64,000 bases of DNA from Edaphochlamys debaryana. Taxonomy: Eukaryota; Chlorophyta; Chlorophyceae; Chlamydomonadales. Position numbers and translations under genes: made by a program. The stretch lies in contig JAEHOE010000003.1 in the NCBI GenBank assembly GCA_016858145.1, positions 620,001 through 684,000 of the forward strand, in the 5' to 3' direction. This document shows positions 12,446 through 23,644 of this stretch, one piece after another (within the stretch, counting starts at the first letter, position 1; every line of letters begins with the position of its first letter). The notes under the pieces were generated by a model. That model made no database searches and had not been told where the DNA came from. It saw only the letters and a program-made list of their open reading frames with translations.

Positions 12446-12460
12446 CATGATTGGACACAC

Positions 12461-13183
12461 AGGCGTGCCTGGATTTATCCCGACTTGTCCCGACTTCGCA
12501 AGTGCCACCGCCGGAGCCTGCCATGCGCCCTTCTCACCCGCCGCCTACCCCACGTGCGCAGCTCAGCACTAGGACCACCCACCCATGGGTCTCGCCAACA
12601 CACACATAAGCTCAGTCGGGAGCAGTTGGCGCCTCACACCTTCGGAGTCTCGCCGGGCTTTCCGCTTGTTTACGGTTTCCTCGCTTCCTAACACACATAA
12701 GCTCAAGTCCCGCGTTTCAACGCAGCACCCTGCCATCAATGCCATGCTTCTGCAACGCGGGCCTGCCCGAGTCACGCATCAACTTGCTTCCCACGTCCCG
12801 CGGCTGCAGCCTTCAGCCTCAGTGTCTGTCGCACTCTGGGGTCAACCCGCTACAGCAGTGTGCGGGACTGGGCCAGGCAGAATTGCAGCCCCGGCAACAG
12901 CCTCAACGCTCCATCCTGGATTCCACACGGCCCCCACCCAAAACGGTCGCACTGTCCGACCCGCAGGCGCACCCTTAGCCCTCAGGCCTCGCCCGGAGGA
13001 CCGAACAGACTGCTGTACGGCTGCAGGGCTACGCCCAACCCCTCCGTCCCGGCTGGCAGTACACGCATCCATCCCTTAGTCATCCAGATCCCCTGAGCCC
13101 TCAGCTCTTGTCCAGACGGACTGGTGCCCGGGCGGCACGGCTGCATCACCACGCCTCCCACCCCTCCGCCCCGGCCGTGGCCG
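12461..13183. other. Convergent intergenic region
   Basis: This lies between the 3' ends of the ARID-HMG and PSMG3-like genes. A 16-base direct repeat (AACACACATAAGCTCA) occurs near 12598 and 12690. No clear minus-strand TGTAA was found for the PSMG3-like gene. Confidence 0.4.
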
Positions 13184-14070
13184 CTAGGACGCCGGCGCGG
13201 GCCCCCACACGTTGTCCGCGTGCACCGCCGCCACCAGCTCCCGCACCACCGCTGGAGAGGGCTCCTTGAGGCCCAGACACAGCGTGACCGGCCTGCGGGG
13301 AAACACGGCCAGTTGGGTGTGTACGGGTAAAATGGAAGCATGGAGGGGCAATCATGATCGAGCGTCCAAACCGTCCGGACCGGGGCTGACCCGACGGGTT
13401 GGCCCCCGGGGGAGCGGGCGCCCCAACAGCCTGACCGCATAGCCGGCAGGTGCCTGTGCACGCTGGATCGCCCCTCGGCCGACGCCGTACTGCACTACGT
13501 CTTCCTTGGCCTACTGTGCACCAGCCCTGCTGCACATGCGGCTGCGGGTCCGCGCCTCGGCCTGCCGGCGGGGTGTCCCCACACCCGCCGCGCCCTCAGG
13601 CTCAGCTGCAAGGCCCGCTGCAAGGCCAAGGGCCGACGGGCGCACGAGGCCAAGGCCGGCCGCAACTCACTTGCTGTGCCCATGTTGCCCCAGTGCCTCC
13701 ACCAGCTGCCGAGCCGCCAGCTCCAGGCCCGCGTCGTCCCGTCGGCCCAGCACCACAGAGCTTGTGAACGTGGAGCGCCCCTCCATCGTGGCGTCTTGTC
13801 TGCGTTGAGCCAGCAGCCGAGGGAGGTAACGAGACAGACAGGAAGAGTGGACGTGAAGGGGAGGGCGAAGGGAAGGGCGGGGTGGCACGGGCATGCCGCG
13901 ACGCACCGTGCCGAGACGACGGTGCCCAGGGCACCGACTTGCGTGATGATGAGCAGCAGGTGGTCTAGGTACAGGTTCCATACGAAGTTGGTGACAACGC
14001 CGTTTATGAGGCGTGCAAAGACGCGCGAGCGCACTGGGAATCCCTCCGGCTGTTCGAGGTCGGTCTCCAT
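13184..14070 (-). CDS. Proteasome assembly chaperone 3 (PSMG3/PAC3-like)
   Basis: Three exons on the minus strand, 13907-14070, 13671-13799 and 13184-13292, join in frame to 133 aa. Human PSMG3 is about 122 aa. Motifs in order are DHLLLIITQVGALGTVVSA, then FTSSVVLGRRDD and LELAARQLVEALGQ, and the end PVTLCLGLKEPSPAVVRELV. This is the PAC3 pattern: a strand reading I-V-x-Q-x-G-x-hydrophobic-GT, the V-L-L-G-x-D/R-D hairpin, and a C-terminal strand plus helix. PAC3, with PAC4, scaffolds assembly of the 20S proteasome alpha ring in the cytosol and nucleus. The start is the only Met giving a full N-terminal strand. The neighbour upstream is transcribed the same way and ends within a few hundred bases. 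Confidence 0.8.
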
Positions 14071-14646
14071 AGCGCTATTGATGTTTGTCTATGATCAAGA
14101 GAGGCTCAATGGACGCAAGAGGAAGTCTAGAGCTCGCTTTGAAGGCGAATGACTCGCGGGATCTCTCGAGTTGGGCGTGTTTACAAGAGAGGGGTTGTGA
14201 TAGTAATACGACAAGTGACACAAAGCACTAACTAAAGCGCTTGTGCGATGAGGAGGTCGCGAGCACTGCACGGACGCGTGCGTAACCCGCGTGCCGGACC
14301 CCCCCCAGCCCGGCCGACCGAGGCCGTGCGCTGCACTCTCAAATTCCAGTATTGCGTCGGCCACGTAGTCTTACTGTATCATACAGCTTTCAAGCAACGT
14401 TCAGGTCGCAGCAAGAACACAGTCCAGGCCCCATCCATGGTCTCGCTTCCCTCGGCGCCAGCACATCCCTCGACACTCCATTCAACAGAATACCGCACGG
14501 GCCAACCGCTCCAACCTGCACCTGGTCTTGATCTAGTGCACGAGGCAAGGACAACGCCTCATGGGTTGGGCGGGCATCTGGGTGGGCCTTGAGATGTTGA
14601 GAACTTATTTCGAATGAAGGTCAACGCCTCAACCAGACCGCAAGCC
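14071..14646. other. PSMG3-like promoter and 3' UTR of the next gene
   Basis: No coding exon is seen. A minus-strand TGTAA (TTACA at 14181-14185) lies 462 nt past the stop of the secreted-protein gene and only about 110 nt before the PSMG3-like start. The two tandem genes are therefore almost abutting. Confidence 0.45.
14181..14185 (-). terminator. Poly(A) signal TGTAA of secreted-protein gene
   Basis: TTACA on the plus strand, 462 nt downstream of the minus-strand stop at 14647. Confidence 0.45.
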
Positions 14647-17600
14647 TCACAGCGCCCCCTCCAGAAAGCCGGCCATGCCCCCATCCCCGCCGCCCCATGC
14701 ACTCGGGCTTCCCTGACCTCCAGCGCCCGCCTGCCCACCCCCGCCATCCCCAGACGCGCCGGCCCCCACTCCCAGAGCCTGCGCCATAGCCGCCCTCAGC
14801 TGTGACCTCAGCTGCCCGTAGCCCTGCCCCTCTGTCGCCCCGCCTGTAGTGATGCCCGCAGCAGGCACATCGCTCGCCAGCCCTGCCGCAACAACGTCGC
14901 TGCCGCCATCACCGGGCAGGGCATCGCCGACGGCCCCCTGCCAGGGCCACACCACCCACCCCGTGGGCTGGGACTGCTGCTGCCCCGACCCCTGCCCCTG
15001 CCCTTGCCCTTGCCCTTGCCCTTCCGCCGACCCCTGCCCTTGGTCCTGCGCCTCTTGCGCGCTCGCCCAGCCCTGCATCAGACGGGCGATGTCGAGCCCT
15101 GACCCGAGCCCGATCCCGCCGCCACCCGCTGCTGTGCCGACGCCGGATTCCGCCTGCAGCGCCGCCGCCGCCGCCAGCTGCTGCGCCAGGGTCTGCCGGG
15201 TGCTGGCCTGGGCAGCCTGCGAATCGGGCGCAGAGGGCAGCGCTCATCGCAGTCTCTACTGGCAGTCCAGGACAGGGTTACAAAGCGGCGTAGACCACCT
15301 GCCTACAGACCCTGGTGAGGGTTTGGCAACCCTTTGAAGTGAGCGTGTGAGCCCGCACCGCCAGGCCGACCCCACCCCACGCCTCCCCACTTCCCACCCT
15401 AGCTGGGCTCCGCTGGGCCCCGCTGGGCCCACCCGCCCACCCACTCACCAGCTGCGCCGCCGAGCCCCGCACCACCCTCCGCCCGGTCGCGTCCAGCTCC
15501 GGCCGCCCCTGCAGCGCCTCGGGAGTGTCCCCCAGGGCCGACCACGTCCCCAGCCCCAGGGAGGAGGGCGCGTAGGCGCTCGCGTCGATGGTCCCGTCCG
15601 CACCACCACCACCATCAGCTGGAGGAGGGGAAGTGGTGGAGGTGGAGGAGGGAGAGGAGGCGGCCGCACCGGCTGCGGCCGGGCCGAGGAAGGCCTGGGC
15701 CAGGCGAGCCAGGGCGGCCGGGTCGGACCGCCAGGCGGCCAGACTGGCGACCAGCGGCAGCGCCGCAGACAGGGAGCCCAAGACGCTGGGTCCGGAGGCG
15801 TCGGCGTTGGTGCCATTGCCAGGAGGGGCGCCGTTGCGGTTGCTGTCAGTGGCGCTGGCGCTGTTGTTATGGCTGGCGGAGGTGAGGTTGCCGTTGGACG
15901 CAGTAGACGAGGTCCAGACCTCGACGGGTGCGTCGAGGGGGGAGAGCTGGGGCGGCGGCGGCGGTGCAGGCGGTGGCTCCGCCTGCGGCGGTAAGTTGGG
16001 ACTGGCGGTGGCAGGCGAAGCAGCCCCGGCCGAGGCGGCGCCTGGTGCACCTGGGCTTGAGCTGGCGGAGCGCCAGACCACTACGCCGTCCCCTTGGGTC
16101 CCGGCTTGTGTCGCCGTGGCTTCGGTTGAAGGTGCCCCGGCCGAGGGGTTCCGGCGGGGGTCGTCAGTGGTTGGGCTGGCGCCTGGCAGGTTGCGGGGTC
16201 GGTAGAGAGCCACATCGGTGCCGTCACTTGCCCCCAAGGGGCCGGGGCCGGGGGCGGAGCCAGCCTCCCGGCTGCTGCCGGCACCGGCGGTCCCTGCGCC
16301 TCCTAAGCCAGCCCCCAAAGGATCCAGCCCTGCCGTTCCGCTGCCGCTCGTGGACGTCGCTCCAGTGCCGCCCACTGCCCCCGTGCCGGCACCGGTGCCG
16401 GTTGTGCCTCCTCCGGTGGTGCCTCCTCCGGTGGTGCCTCCTCCAGTTGTACTGCCTCCGGTCATGCCGCCTCCGATTGCACCGCCTCCAGTCGTGCCGC
16501 CTCCGATTGCACCGCCTCCAGTCGTGCCACCTCCGGCCGTGCCGCCTCCGGTCGTACCTCCGCCCCCGCCCACCACGCCACCCCCGCCTGCCGTGCCGTT
16601 TCCGCCCCCGCCCACAACGCCACCCCCGCCTCCACCTGCCGTGCCGTTTCCGCCCCCCGCCCCGCCCCCTCCTCCGCCTGCTGCCGCGACGCGTGCGGCG
16701 AGCACCGCCTCCTGCTGGGCGGCCTGGACGATGAGGGCCCGTGAGGCGCGGACCAGCTCGAAGGACAGGAACTGTACCAGGTAGGCGTACCACCTGGGCA
16801 GGGTGGGGGATGGGGCGGCGTGGTGTTGCGACCGAGCGAACTGAGGTGCAAGGCGGCAAGGGGCTCGAACGGCAGGCGTACCGGTATGGTCTAGGCCGTA
16901 GATAGAGGCAAAGAGTCTGAGCAGCTGACTAACGAGCCGAGCGGCCCCCCTGGCCCCTAGGAATCCCCCCGCCCCCGCACACGGTGCACACCTCAGCACG
17001 CCGAAGTCGTTGAGCGCCCTCCGCGCGTTCAGGTTGAACCCCAGCCACACGCGGGTGAGGTTGGCCGCCACCCCCGCCTGGTAGAGCGCGGGCGCGGGGC
17101 CCAGGTAGCCGCCGGCGGTGGGGCCCAGGGGGATCTGTATGGGGTGAAGCCGTGAAGGGGACTGGTGGCCGCGTTCCTTGCATCCGGGGTAGGGCAGGGG
17201 AGTGCGGAGGATGCGCTTCCCTCCCGCATTCGCGGATGCAGGACCATGCCATGTTCCCTGCGCTTACGCACGTCGTTGGGCTGCCCGCACAAGCAGTCTT
17301 CCACACTCTGTGTGTCGCCCGAACCGCACAAGCCCACACCTGAGCGCGGAAGTCCACCCCCCGGATCCTGCAGCCCGACCTGCGCAGCACACAGGGGAGT
17401 GCAGGGGTTGAGTGCCGAACACACCTAGCCGAGCAGAGGTCCCCCTGTTGTACGGCACACCTGTACGGCAGGTTGCAGATGAGGGGGCTGGCGGTGAGGC
17501 GCACCGAGGGCTGCGAGCACGTGACGGCGCCGGTCTTGGTGTCTGGGGGCGCGGGGCGCGGGGCCTGGGTCAAGGGCACGCCCAGCCAACCGGTGCCGGG

Positions 17601-18874
17601 ATAAGTCAACATCACCTGCCCGGTGAGGCATGGGAGCGCCCGCCATGGGTTTGTGTAGCCCAGACCCACCAGCCCTCGTCCCCCGCCTGGGCCACCTCCC
17701 ATTGTCCCATCCCCTTCACTCGCGTGCGCCGTGTCCACCCCACCTCCCGCCCACCCGCCGAGCAGTTGCCTCCCAACACTCCGAAGCTGAAGATGGGGCC
17801 GATGCAGCCCCCCGGCACCAGGGCGCCCGGGGCGGCCACGGGGCTCCGCACCAGCAGGGCCGACAGCCTGGGGCGCGGGGAACGGGCGGCAGCGGGCGAG
17901 GGTTGGTCGGCTCGGGGGCAGGCGGCACTCCCTCCCCCTCCCCGCCACTGACTCGCACGAGACTGCCCTAACATTACTCCCCCTCTTCCCCCTCCTCCGC
18001 TCCCCCTTCCCCCTCCCCCTCCCCCCCCCCTCCCTCCCAATCCCCCCCACCTGTCCAGCACGTCCAGGCCCACGGGGGTGACCACGGCGCGCCCCAGCCG
18101 CGCCCGCGCCGGCTGCGGCAGGAGGTCGATGGGGCGCGTGAGCTGGTTGGGCAGGGACTGGGCCAGGTAGCCGTAGAAGGGGTAGTTGAGGAGCCTGCGG
18201 AGGGGAGGGGCGTGAGGAGGTGACGGGGGACGGCAGCCCCGCCCTCAGCTTGTCATGGCCCCTGCAGACCCGGCTTTGGTACCTGTCACCGTCCCCCTCG
18301 TGCCCGCTGCAATTTCCCCCCTCAGCATCCCACCGCCCGCACGTGCTTCTCGGCCCCACGCCCCTCACGCCCGGGAGGCCTTCCCCCCATTCCTCGTCGC
18401 CACCTCCCCGTTCCCCCTTAGCACCCTCGGCCCCTGGCCCCACCGGTTGAAGATGGCCCGCACAAACAGGTCGTCTAGCTGACCCGCCGTAGTGACGGAC
18501 AGACCGCCGTAGCCAAAGGGAAAGCCGCCAAAGGTGAAGCCGCTGGGCCCGGGGCTAGGGAAGGTGGGCCCAAACTCCCCAAAGGGGCCGGAGCTGCCTC
18601 CGCCGAGAGCGGTGCCGTCGCCATCGGAAACACCGACGGAGGCGCGGGAGCTCCCGGCGCCAGTGCCGGAGCTGGAGTCAGTTTCGAGGCCAGGACTTGG
18701 ACTGGTAGGGCTGTTGGAGCTTTTGTAAGGGGTGCTATCGGGGGTGGAGGAACCTGGGGGGCCGGGGCGCTGTCCCTCGGAGCGGGCGACGAGTGCGGCC
18801 AGCAGGGCGAGAGCGGCGACGAGGCGGGGCAGGGGTGGCGTAGCCCGTGTGCGCGAGTTTCGATATGACAGCAT
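14647..18874 (-). CDS. Secreted Gly/Ala/Pro-rich protein, unknown function, 983 aa
   Basis: Eight exons on the minus strand join in frame: 18444-18874, 18051-18194, 17744-17867, 17461-17615, 17340-17379, 16992-17134, 15449-16793 and 14647-15216. The N-terminus is a signal peptide: a basic stretch, then LVAALALLAALVA, with probable cleavage near SEGQ. A folded-looking region of about 300 residues follows, with several Cys (for example CIGPIFSFGVLGGNCS and SPLICNLPYR) and an N-glycosylation-type NLT. After it comes WYAYLVQFLSFELVRASR. The rest is low complexity: a tandem TTGGG-type repeat coded around 16400-16560, then Ser/Ala/Pro stretches and a GQGQ tract near the end. I recognise no family. 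It could be an extracellular-matrix or cell-wall protein, but that is inference. The start at 18874 is preferred because the Met begins the signal peptide. Confidence 0.65.
16390..16565 (-). repeat. In-frame 15-bp coding minisatellite (TTGGG-type repeat)
   Basis: Near-perfect 15-base units encode alternating TTGGG, AIGGG and MTGGS pentapeptides inside exon 7 of the secreted-protein gene. The unit length is a multiple of three, so copy number can change without a frameshift. Confidence 0.8.
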
Positions 18875-19076
18875 TGTGTCTGTGTGTAGCAGAGAGGGTG
18901 AAGGGTCGAAGGCGTCGGTAATGCTGCGGGGGCACGGGTTGGGGGAAACGCGTTGGCGGGGCCGGGGGGGCCACTGCATCGGAGAGGCCAGGGCCCGGCC
19001 ACACGTTCGGGGGTTCGGCATGAAGCCCCCCGGGTTGCCACCACCTAGCCATAACTCCACAGCGCATACGCGTACC
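18875..19076. promoter_or_regulatory. Bidirectional promoter, secreted protein / MsrA
   Basis: Only 202 bases separate the divergent start codons at 18874 (-) and 19077 (+). Both promoters and 5' UTRs must lie here. I see no TATA box. Confidence 0.55.
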
Positions 19077-20661
19077 ATGTCGCTAGCGAGGGCGTCCCTC
19101 GCCCACACGGCCTCGCACGCTGCCAAGGAGCGGCTCTCCGCGGTCGCTGGCATTTCTTGCCGCGTGCCTCTCGCTGCTGCCCGCTACATCCCTACGTCCA
19201 CCGTGACTTGTGGCCCACTAGCCAGCGGCGTGCCGGGCAAGAAGCTCGCCCGGCAGCTGGCGACGTCCGCAATGCTCGGCGCTAGCAACGGCAACGGTGT
19301 CGCGGGCGCTGAGGTGGCAACCTTTGCGCTTGGCTGATTCTGGCACCCGGTGAGTCATTTCGAGTAGTGTGGGTGGCTTAGGCCGCGATGGTTGCGGTGG
19401 TGATGTTGGTGAGGAAACGTGGCTAGCTTAGCAGCTGCTACTTCTTGCTGCTTCGTTAGTGGTGGTGACCTGTCACTGCACCCGGCTTGGCCCCACACGC
19501 GGAGGAAGTCCCCCACGTCCTCAAGTAGCGTGTGCCTCCCCCCCCCCCCCGCCCCCGCAGGAGGTTTCGTTCGCGAAACTTCCCGGTGTTGTTAAGACGC
19601 GCGTGGGCTACACGGGTGGCAAGCGCCCCAACCCCACGTACGACAGCGTGTGCGATGGGGATGGGCACACGGAGGCCCTCCGAGTTTGGTACGACCCCGC
19701 CATCATCTCCTACGAGGACCTGCTCAAGGTCCGCTCCTCTTCACGTCATGATCCCCTTGCATGCTTTGTACCTACCTCACATGCATATTCCTCGGGGCAG
19801 CTCGTTTTGACGGCTGGTGGGCCAGACCCGTGCAACGGTTGCGCTGGTCCTGAGTACCGTTTTGTCTTCCCCCTCTGCACTTCCGCGCCCTCTATAGATG
19901 TTCTTCCGAGAGCACGACCCCACGCGCAAGGCCAAGTGCCAGTATAAGAGCGCGGTGTGGTGGCACAGCGAGGAGCAGCGGGCCAAGGTGCAGGAGGAGG
20001 TAGCGCGGCTCGAGGCCAAGTGAGGCGTCGGAGGGGGGCTCAGAGGGTGACAGCCCGAGGGAGTGGGGGCCGAGGCGGGCGGGCGGGCGGGGCCGAGGTG
20101 GGGCTCTGCCGAGAAAGTGGGTGGCAAAGGCATGCCTTAGCTGCGCGCGCGTTGGGGCACAAGGGGGCTTGAAGCAGGAGACAGGCTGGATGAGAAGGGG
20201 GTGGGAGTGGACCTGAGTTCATCTGGCTGGGTGCGAGGACTGGTTTGCCGAGGACCAGTCGTGACCTGCCCCATCCCAATCTGCCCCCCTCCTTCTCCCC
20301 CAGGTTCGGCGTCAAGCTGGCGACCACGGTGGACCCCGCCAAGGAGTGGTACGACGCCGAGGAGTACCACCAGAAGTGTGAGTGTACGGCAGTGACTAAA
20401 GGAATCACGTGTCAGGCAGGGGGAGTGGCACCGGGCCGCCGCACTGCTTGCCAGGCACCACCGCGCTTCGGCCTGCTGTCGACCCACATCCCTCGTTCGC
20501 CCGCCTGTGCCTTGCTCTGCCTCGTTCCGACAGTCCTGTTCCCTGTGGTCCGGTCCTGAGCCCGAGCGCGCCTCAGCTCCAGATGTGCCCCGCCTCCGCC
20601 CCCGCCCGCGGCCGCAGACATCGAGAAGAGCATGAGCCGCCGCGGCGCCGGGCTGTGGTGA
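19077..20661 (+). CDS. msrA: Peptide-methionine (S)-S-oxide reductase, selenocysteine form
   Basis: Exons 19077-19349, 19561-19728, 19898-20019, 20304-20377 and 20618-20661 join in frame to 226 residues if the TGA at 19335-19337 is read as selenocysteine. That TGA sits exactly at the catalytic Cys of MsrA: ATFALG-U-FWHPE where most enzymes have GCFWG. The frame continues through [50 protein letters not shown] and [15 protein letters not shown], all MsrA hallmarks. The enzyme reduces methionine-S-sulfoxide in oxidised proteins. Residues 1-84 look like a plastid or mitochondrial transit peptide (Ala/Ser/Arg-rich, [19 protein letters not shown]). A Sec-containing MsrA is known in Chlamydomonas. 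Thr and Gln flank the usual resolving-Cys regions, and no C-terminal resolving Cys is seen. A SECIS candidate lies in the 3' UTR. Confidence 0.92.
19335..19337 (+). other. In-frame UGA selenocysteine codon
   Basis: TGA is flanked by GCGCTTGGC and TTCTGGCACCCG, encoding A-L-G-U-F-W-H-P at the MsrA active site. Downstream sequence stays conserved in the same frame across four further exons, so it is not a terminator. Confidence 0.9.
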
Positions 20662-20824
20662 CGGGCCGCTGACGAGGAGGGCTGGAGGAGGGACGCCCGG
20701 GCGTGCGTCTAGGAGGCCGGCGACGCGTGGCGAGGAGGCGGGCCGCAGCGCATGCCACGTCAGCGCCGAGGAGGCGCTGGGGGCATGGGCTGCAAGCCCG
20801 AGGCTTGGCAGTTCCAGGGGGGGT

Positions 20825-20886
20825 GCGATATGACGTGTCCGGTCCCTCAGGGGCGGTGTTCCGCCCCGGGCCGGCACTGACAGGGC
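20825..20886 (+). promoter_or_regulatory. Candidate SECIS element of MsrA
   Basis: ATGA at 20830-20833 and TGA at 20878-20880 could form the non-Watson-Crick quartet. Between them GTG/CAC, CCGG/CCGG and TCC/GGG form a helix with one bulged T. This is followed by an unpaired CTCA and an apical mini-stem, GGGGCGG/CCGCCCC, with a TGTT loop. This resembles a form-2 eukaryotic SECIS, though the usual AA in the apical bulge is not obvious. It lies 164-225 nt past the stop and before the poly(A) signal. Confidence 0.5.
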
Positions 20887-21144
20887 CCACGCCGCGCTGC
20901 GCCGGGATAACCGGTGCGGTGGGCGCTGGGCCGCAGCCCCCTGGCTGCAGCAAGCACGCCACACGGGCCGCCGTTAAGGAGGTTCGCAATGTTCGTATGA
21001 TCACTGGCCATTTGATGTTGCTCTGGGCCGCTAGGTCAGAAGCTACGCGGGTTGAGAGTTGTGGGAGCTCAGTGAGCACGTGACGGGGGACGGCGGATGC
21101 ATGTGCGCGGCCGCCTGCGCTGCAGGCGGGACTGCGCGCAACCC

Positions 21145-21149
21145 TGTAA
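21145..21149 (+). terminator. Poly(A) signal TGTAA of msrA
   Basis: TGTAA lies 484 nt past the stop and downstream of the SECIS candidate, so the hairpin would be within the mRNA. Confidence 0.55.
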
Positions 21150-21905
21150 CCCATCCGGTGTTCACTGCCTGTGCATGAGTCTACCGGTATCAGTTTGGTG
21201 CTCCGGACGCACGGGTGTGTGCTGCGAAGCTGCTTTTGCTGTGCTGGGCATACGTAGCTTCCCCTCGTCCCAGCAATCACATCCACCGTCATCACTGGGT
21301 CAGCACACCGTATGCTACTGTCAAGCTTACATCAGCCGCGCCTGGACCTGTGCCGGCGCGGCCTTCCATGCACATCACCTCCTCTTGCCCAAGCCGTGCT
21401 CAGGGCACCCTTGGCCGCGCAGCATAACTCCTCCTGTCCGATACTTAGCCGCATCCGAATCGCCCTGGTCCGGAACACATGCTCTCCTTGCGCTCCAATC
21501 TATATCATAGGTTATCAGGTCGCCGCATCGGCGGCAATTCTCCTGCGCCCCCAAAATTGCGCTGAGGGGAACGCAGTCCGATTCAACATTTGACTGCACA
21601 CAAGGGCCTTCGGCCCTGATCGCTTCCTATCCACCCTCTCATGCCCAATATCTGACCGCTGTTCGCGTGAGGGCCGCCAGCCGTTCCACACCTTTGCCCT
21701 CCAAGTCCGTTATCCGAAAGGGCGGCGCCCGGGGCGAGACGACTCGGCGCAACAGACTCGGGTCCTCGCCGCCCCCGCCGCCCAGACCTGCCAACGGCAC
21801 TGGCCCCGCCAGTGCCAGCGGGCTCACCATTACCGAGCTCTCATACGCGAACCGGCAAGCGTGATCGCTCCGCTTCATGTTGCCGCTCCAACCGCCATGT
21901 ACGGT
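21150..21905. other. Convergent intergenic region
   Basis: I see no gene here. A minus-strand TGTAA (TTACA at 21327-21331) may end the transcript of the membrane-protein gene whose stop is at 21906. Confidence 0.35.
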
Positions 21906-23172
21906 TTACTCGGCGGCGACAGCGGGCGCCTCAACGGGCGCAGGAGCCGGCGCGGGCGCGGGCGCGAACTCCTTTTGGAAGGTGGCGGCGTAGGCCGAGA
22001 GGGGCTTGAGGTCGGCAACCTCCTCGAAGACGGCTGCGGGCACGACGCACGATAGGGTGGTTGCACGTCAGTCAGCAAGCCGGGAGAGGGCACGAGATGA
22101 GCGGTGAGCGGTCGCAGCCATACCACATGAGGGCAACCCCAGTCCAAACACGCCAGCCAACACGCCAGCCCACAAAATCGTCCCAACGCGCTTACGAGTG
22201 CTCGTCACCCCGAAGGCCCACAGCCGCACTCACCCTCTGGCGCACCGCTGCCGCCAGCGCCCACCAGGGCCGTTAGCCCCAGGCCGATGGCGCCCAGAGC
22301 CAGGGCGCCGGCGGCAACGGCAAGGGTGTTGTTGAACTGGTCCTGGCCGGCGGAGTCCGCGGCAGAGCCAGCCTCGTAGGCCTTGGTCTGGGGGGGGTAC
22401 CAGACAAGTAGGGTAGAGTCGGTGGGGACGGGAGGCCAGGAGAGGCAGCCACCACACCACACGACCGCAGCAGCCCTTGCCAGACAACCACCGCGGGCAA
22501 CTACCCCCGCAGCCCTTGGCCCACGCCCTTCGCTAAGTCACGTTCATCGCTTGCACTCACGACGGTGGGGTACATCTGCGCAGCACAAGGGGACAGGGGA
22601 ATGGGTGGTCAGCGATGGGCGACTCGGGCCGGCCCAGATCGAGCAGCCCAGACGAACGGATAAGAACGCGCAGAATGCATTGATCGCGTTTATGAGCTGA
22701 GGGCCTAGGCACAAAGGGCGAAAACTGATGCTCGCGCGTTGATTCGAGGGCCCACGCGCGCACGCAGCTGATGGCGTCCACCACACAGTCTGGCAAGTCG
22801 TCCCTTGCGTGTTCAACGGCATCGGCTGGGCTAGAGGGCTCCCTAGTCCAGTCCCGCTCTGCGACCACTCACGTTGCTCTGGCCAGCCGAGTCCTTCTCC
22901 ACGAAGCCCTCAGCCTGCAGGTCAAGAGATCGCAGCAGAAGTTAGGGTAGCAGAAGCCCCTGGGGGCCCTGGGGAGCCACGCGCCAAGCATCGGGCGACC
23001 ACACAGCCCGGCCCGGGCCTCTCACCGTCTTGTTGTTGTTGTCCAGCGTGAAGCGAGGCTCCTCGGAGGTGCGGACAACGACGCGAGGGACGGCGACCGA
23101 CCGGCGACCCGCGCAGCGGGCCGACGGGGCGACGCGCGAGGTTGAGGTGTTGAGGAGAGCGACGGGGGCCAT
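21906..23172 (-). CDS. Predicted plastid single-TM membrane protein, 161 aa
   Basis: Five minus-strand exons join in frame: 23026-23172, 22873-22914, 22561-22575, 22234-22387 and 21906-22033. Residues 1-35 look like a chloroplast transit peptide (Ser/Arg/Val-rich, SVAVPRVVVR). The mature part runs FTLDNNNK, AEGFVEKDSAGQSN and MYPTV, then a single hydrophobic helix NTLAVAAGALALGAIGLGL. A soluble tail follows (VFEEVADLKPLSAYAATFQK) and ends in a Pro-Ala repeat. Size and topology resemble small thylakoid-associated proteins, but I cannot assign a family. Exon 3 is only 15 nt (MYPTV), flanked by a clean AG acceptor and a GTGAGT donor. Confidence 0.7.
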
Positions 23173-23644
23173 TTTGCTGTTTGGAGTGCGTTAGTAGAGT
23201 TTACCGACTCGAGGAGCAGCAAATAAAAAGTGGTCGGACGCAGCCGTCGCTCCCCCTTTGGCTGGCGGGGCGCGGAGCTTCCGCCCGCGATGGGCACGAC
23301 CACCCGTCACATGCGCAAGCTCTGACGAACCACCATCACAAAAGGAGTCGGGCCGCTTTGACTCAGCGGTTTGGCTAGTTAGCAATCGTGCAGCGCGAGC
23401 CCCGCGTTCGCCAAAGTCCACACGCGACATGCGCGCAACATGCCCTTCGCCAAGGGCCCCACACCGCCACACGCCCCCTGGGCCCGTCACAGCCTTGACC
23501 GTCACAGCAAACTTCAGTAGCCGATCAATGAATGCACACAGCTCCTCCAACCCCCTTCCCCCTTACCATCCCCCTTCTTCACGGCTACCAAGGACCCGAA
23601 CAGACGTCGCAGGGTGGCCTCGCCGACCCGAATCCTGCGCAGGC
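23173..23644. other. Promoter of the 161-aa gene and 3' UTR of chitinase
   Basis: No coding exon. The two minus-strand genes are in tandem across this 472-base gap. An A/T-rich AAATAAAAAG at about 23220 could be a TATA-like element for the 161-aa gene on the minus strand. Confidence 0.35.

Noticed and set aside
19335..19337. MsrA as a pseudogene or truncated protein because of the TGA
   Set aside because: Frame, splice sites and MsrA motifs continue intact for four exons, and the TGA is exactly at the position known to be Sec in algal MsrA.
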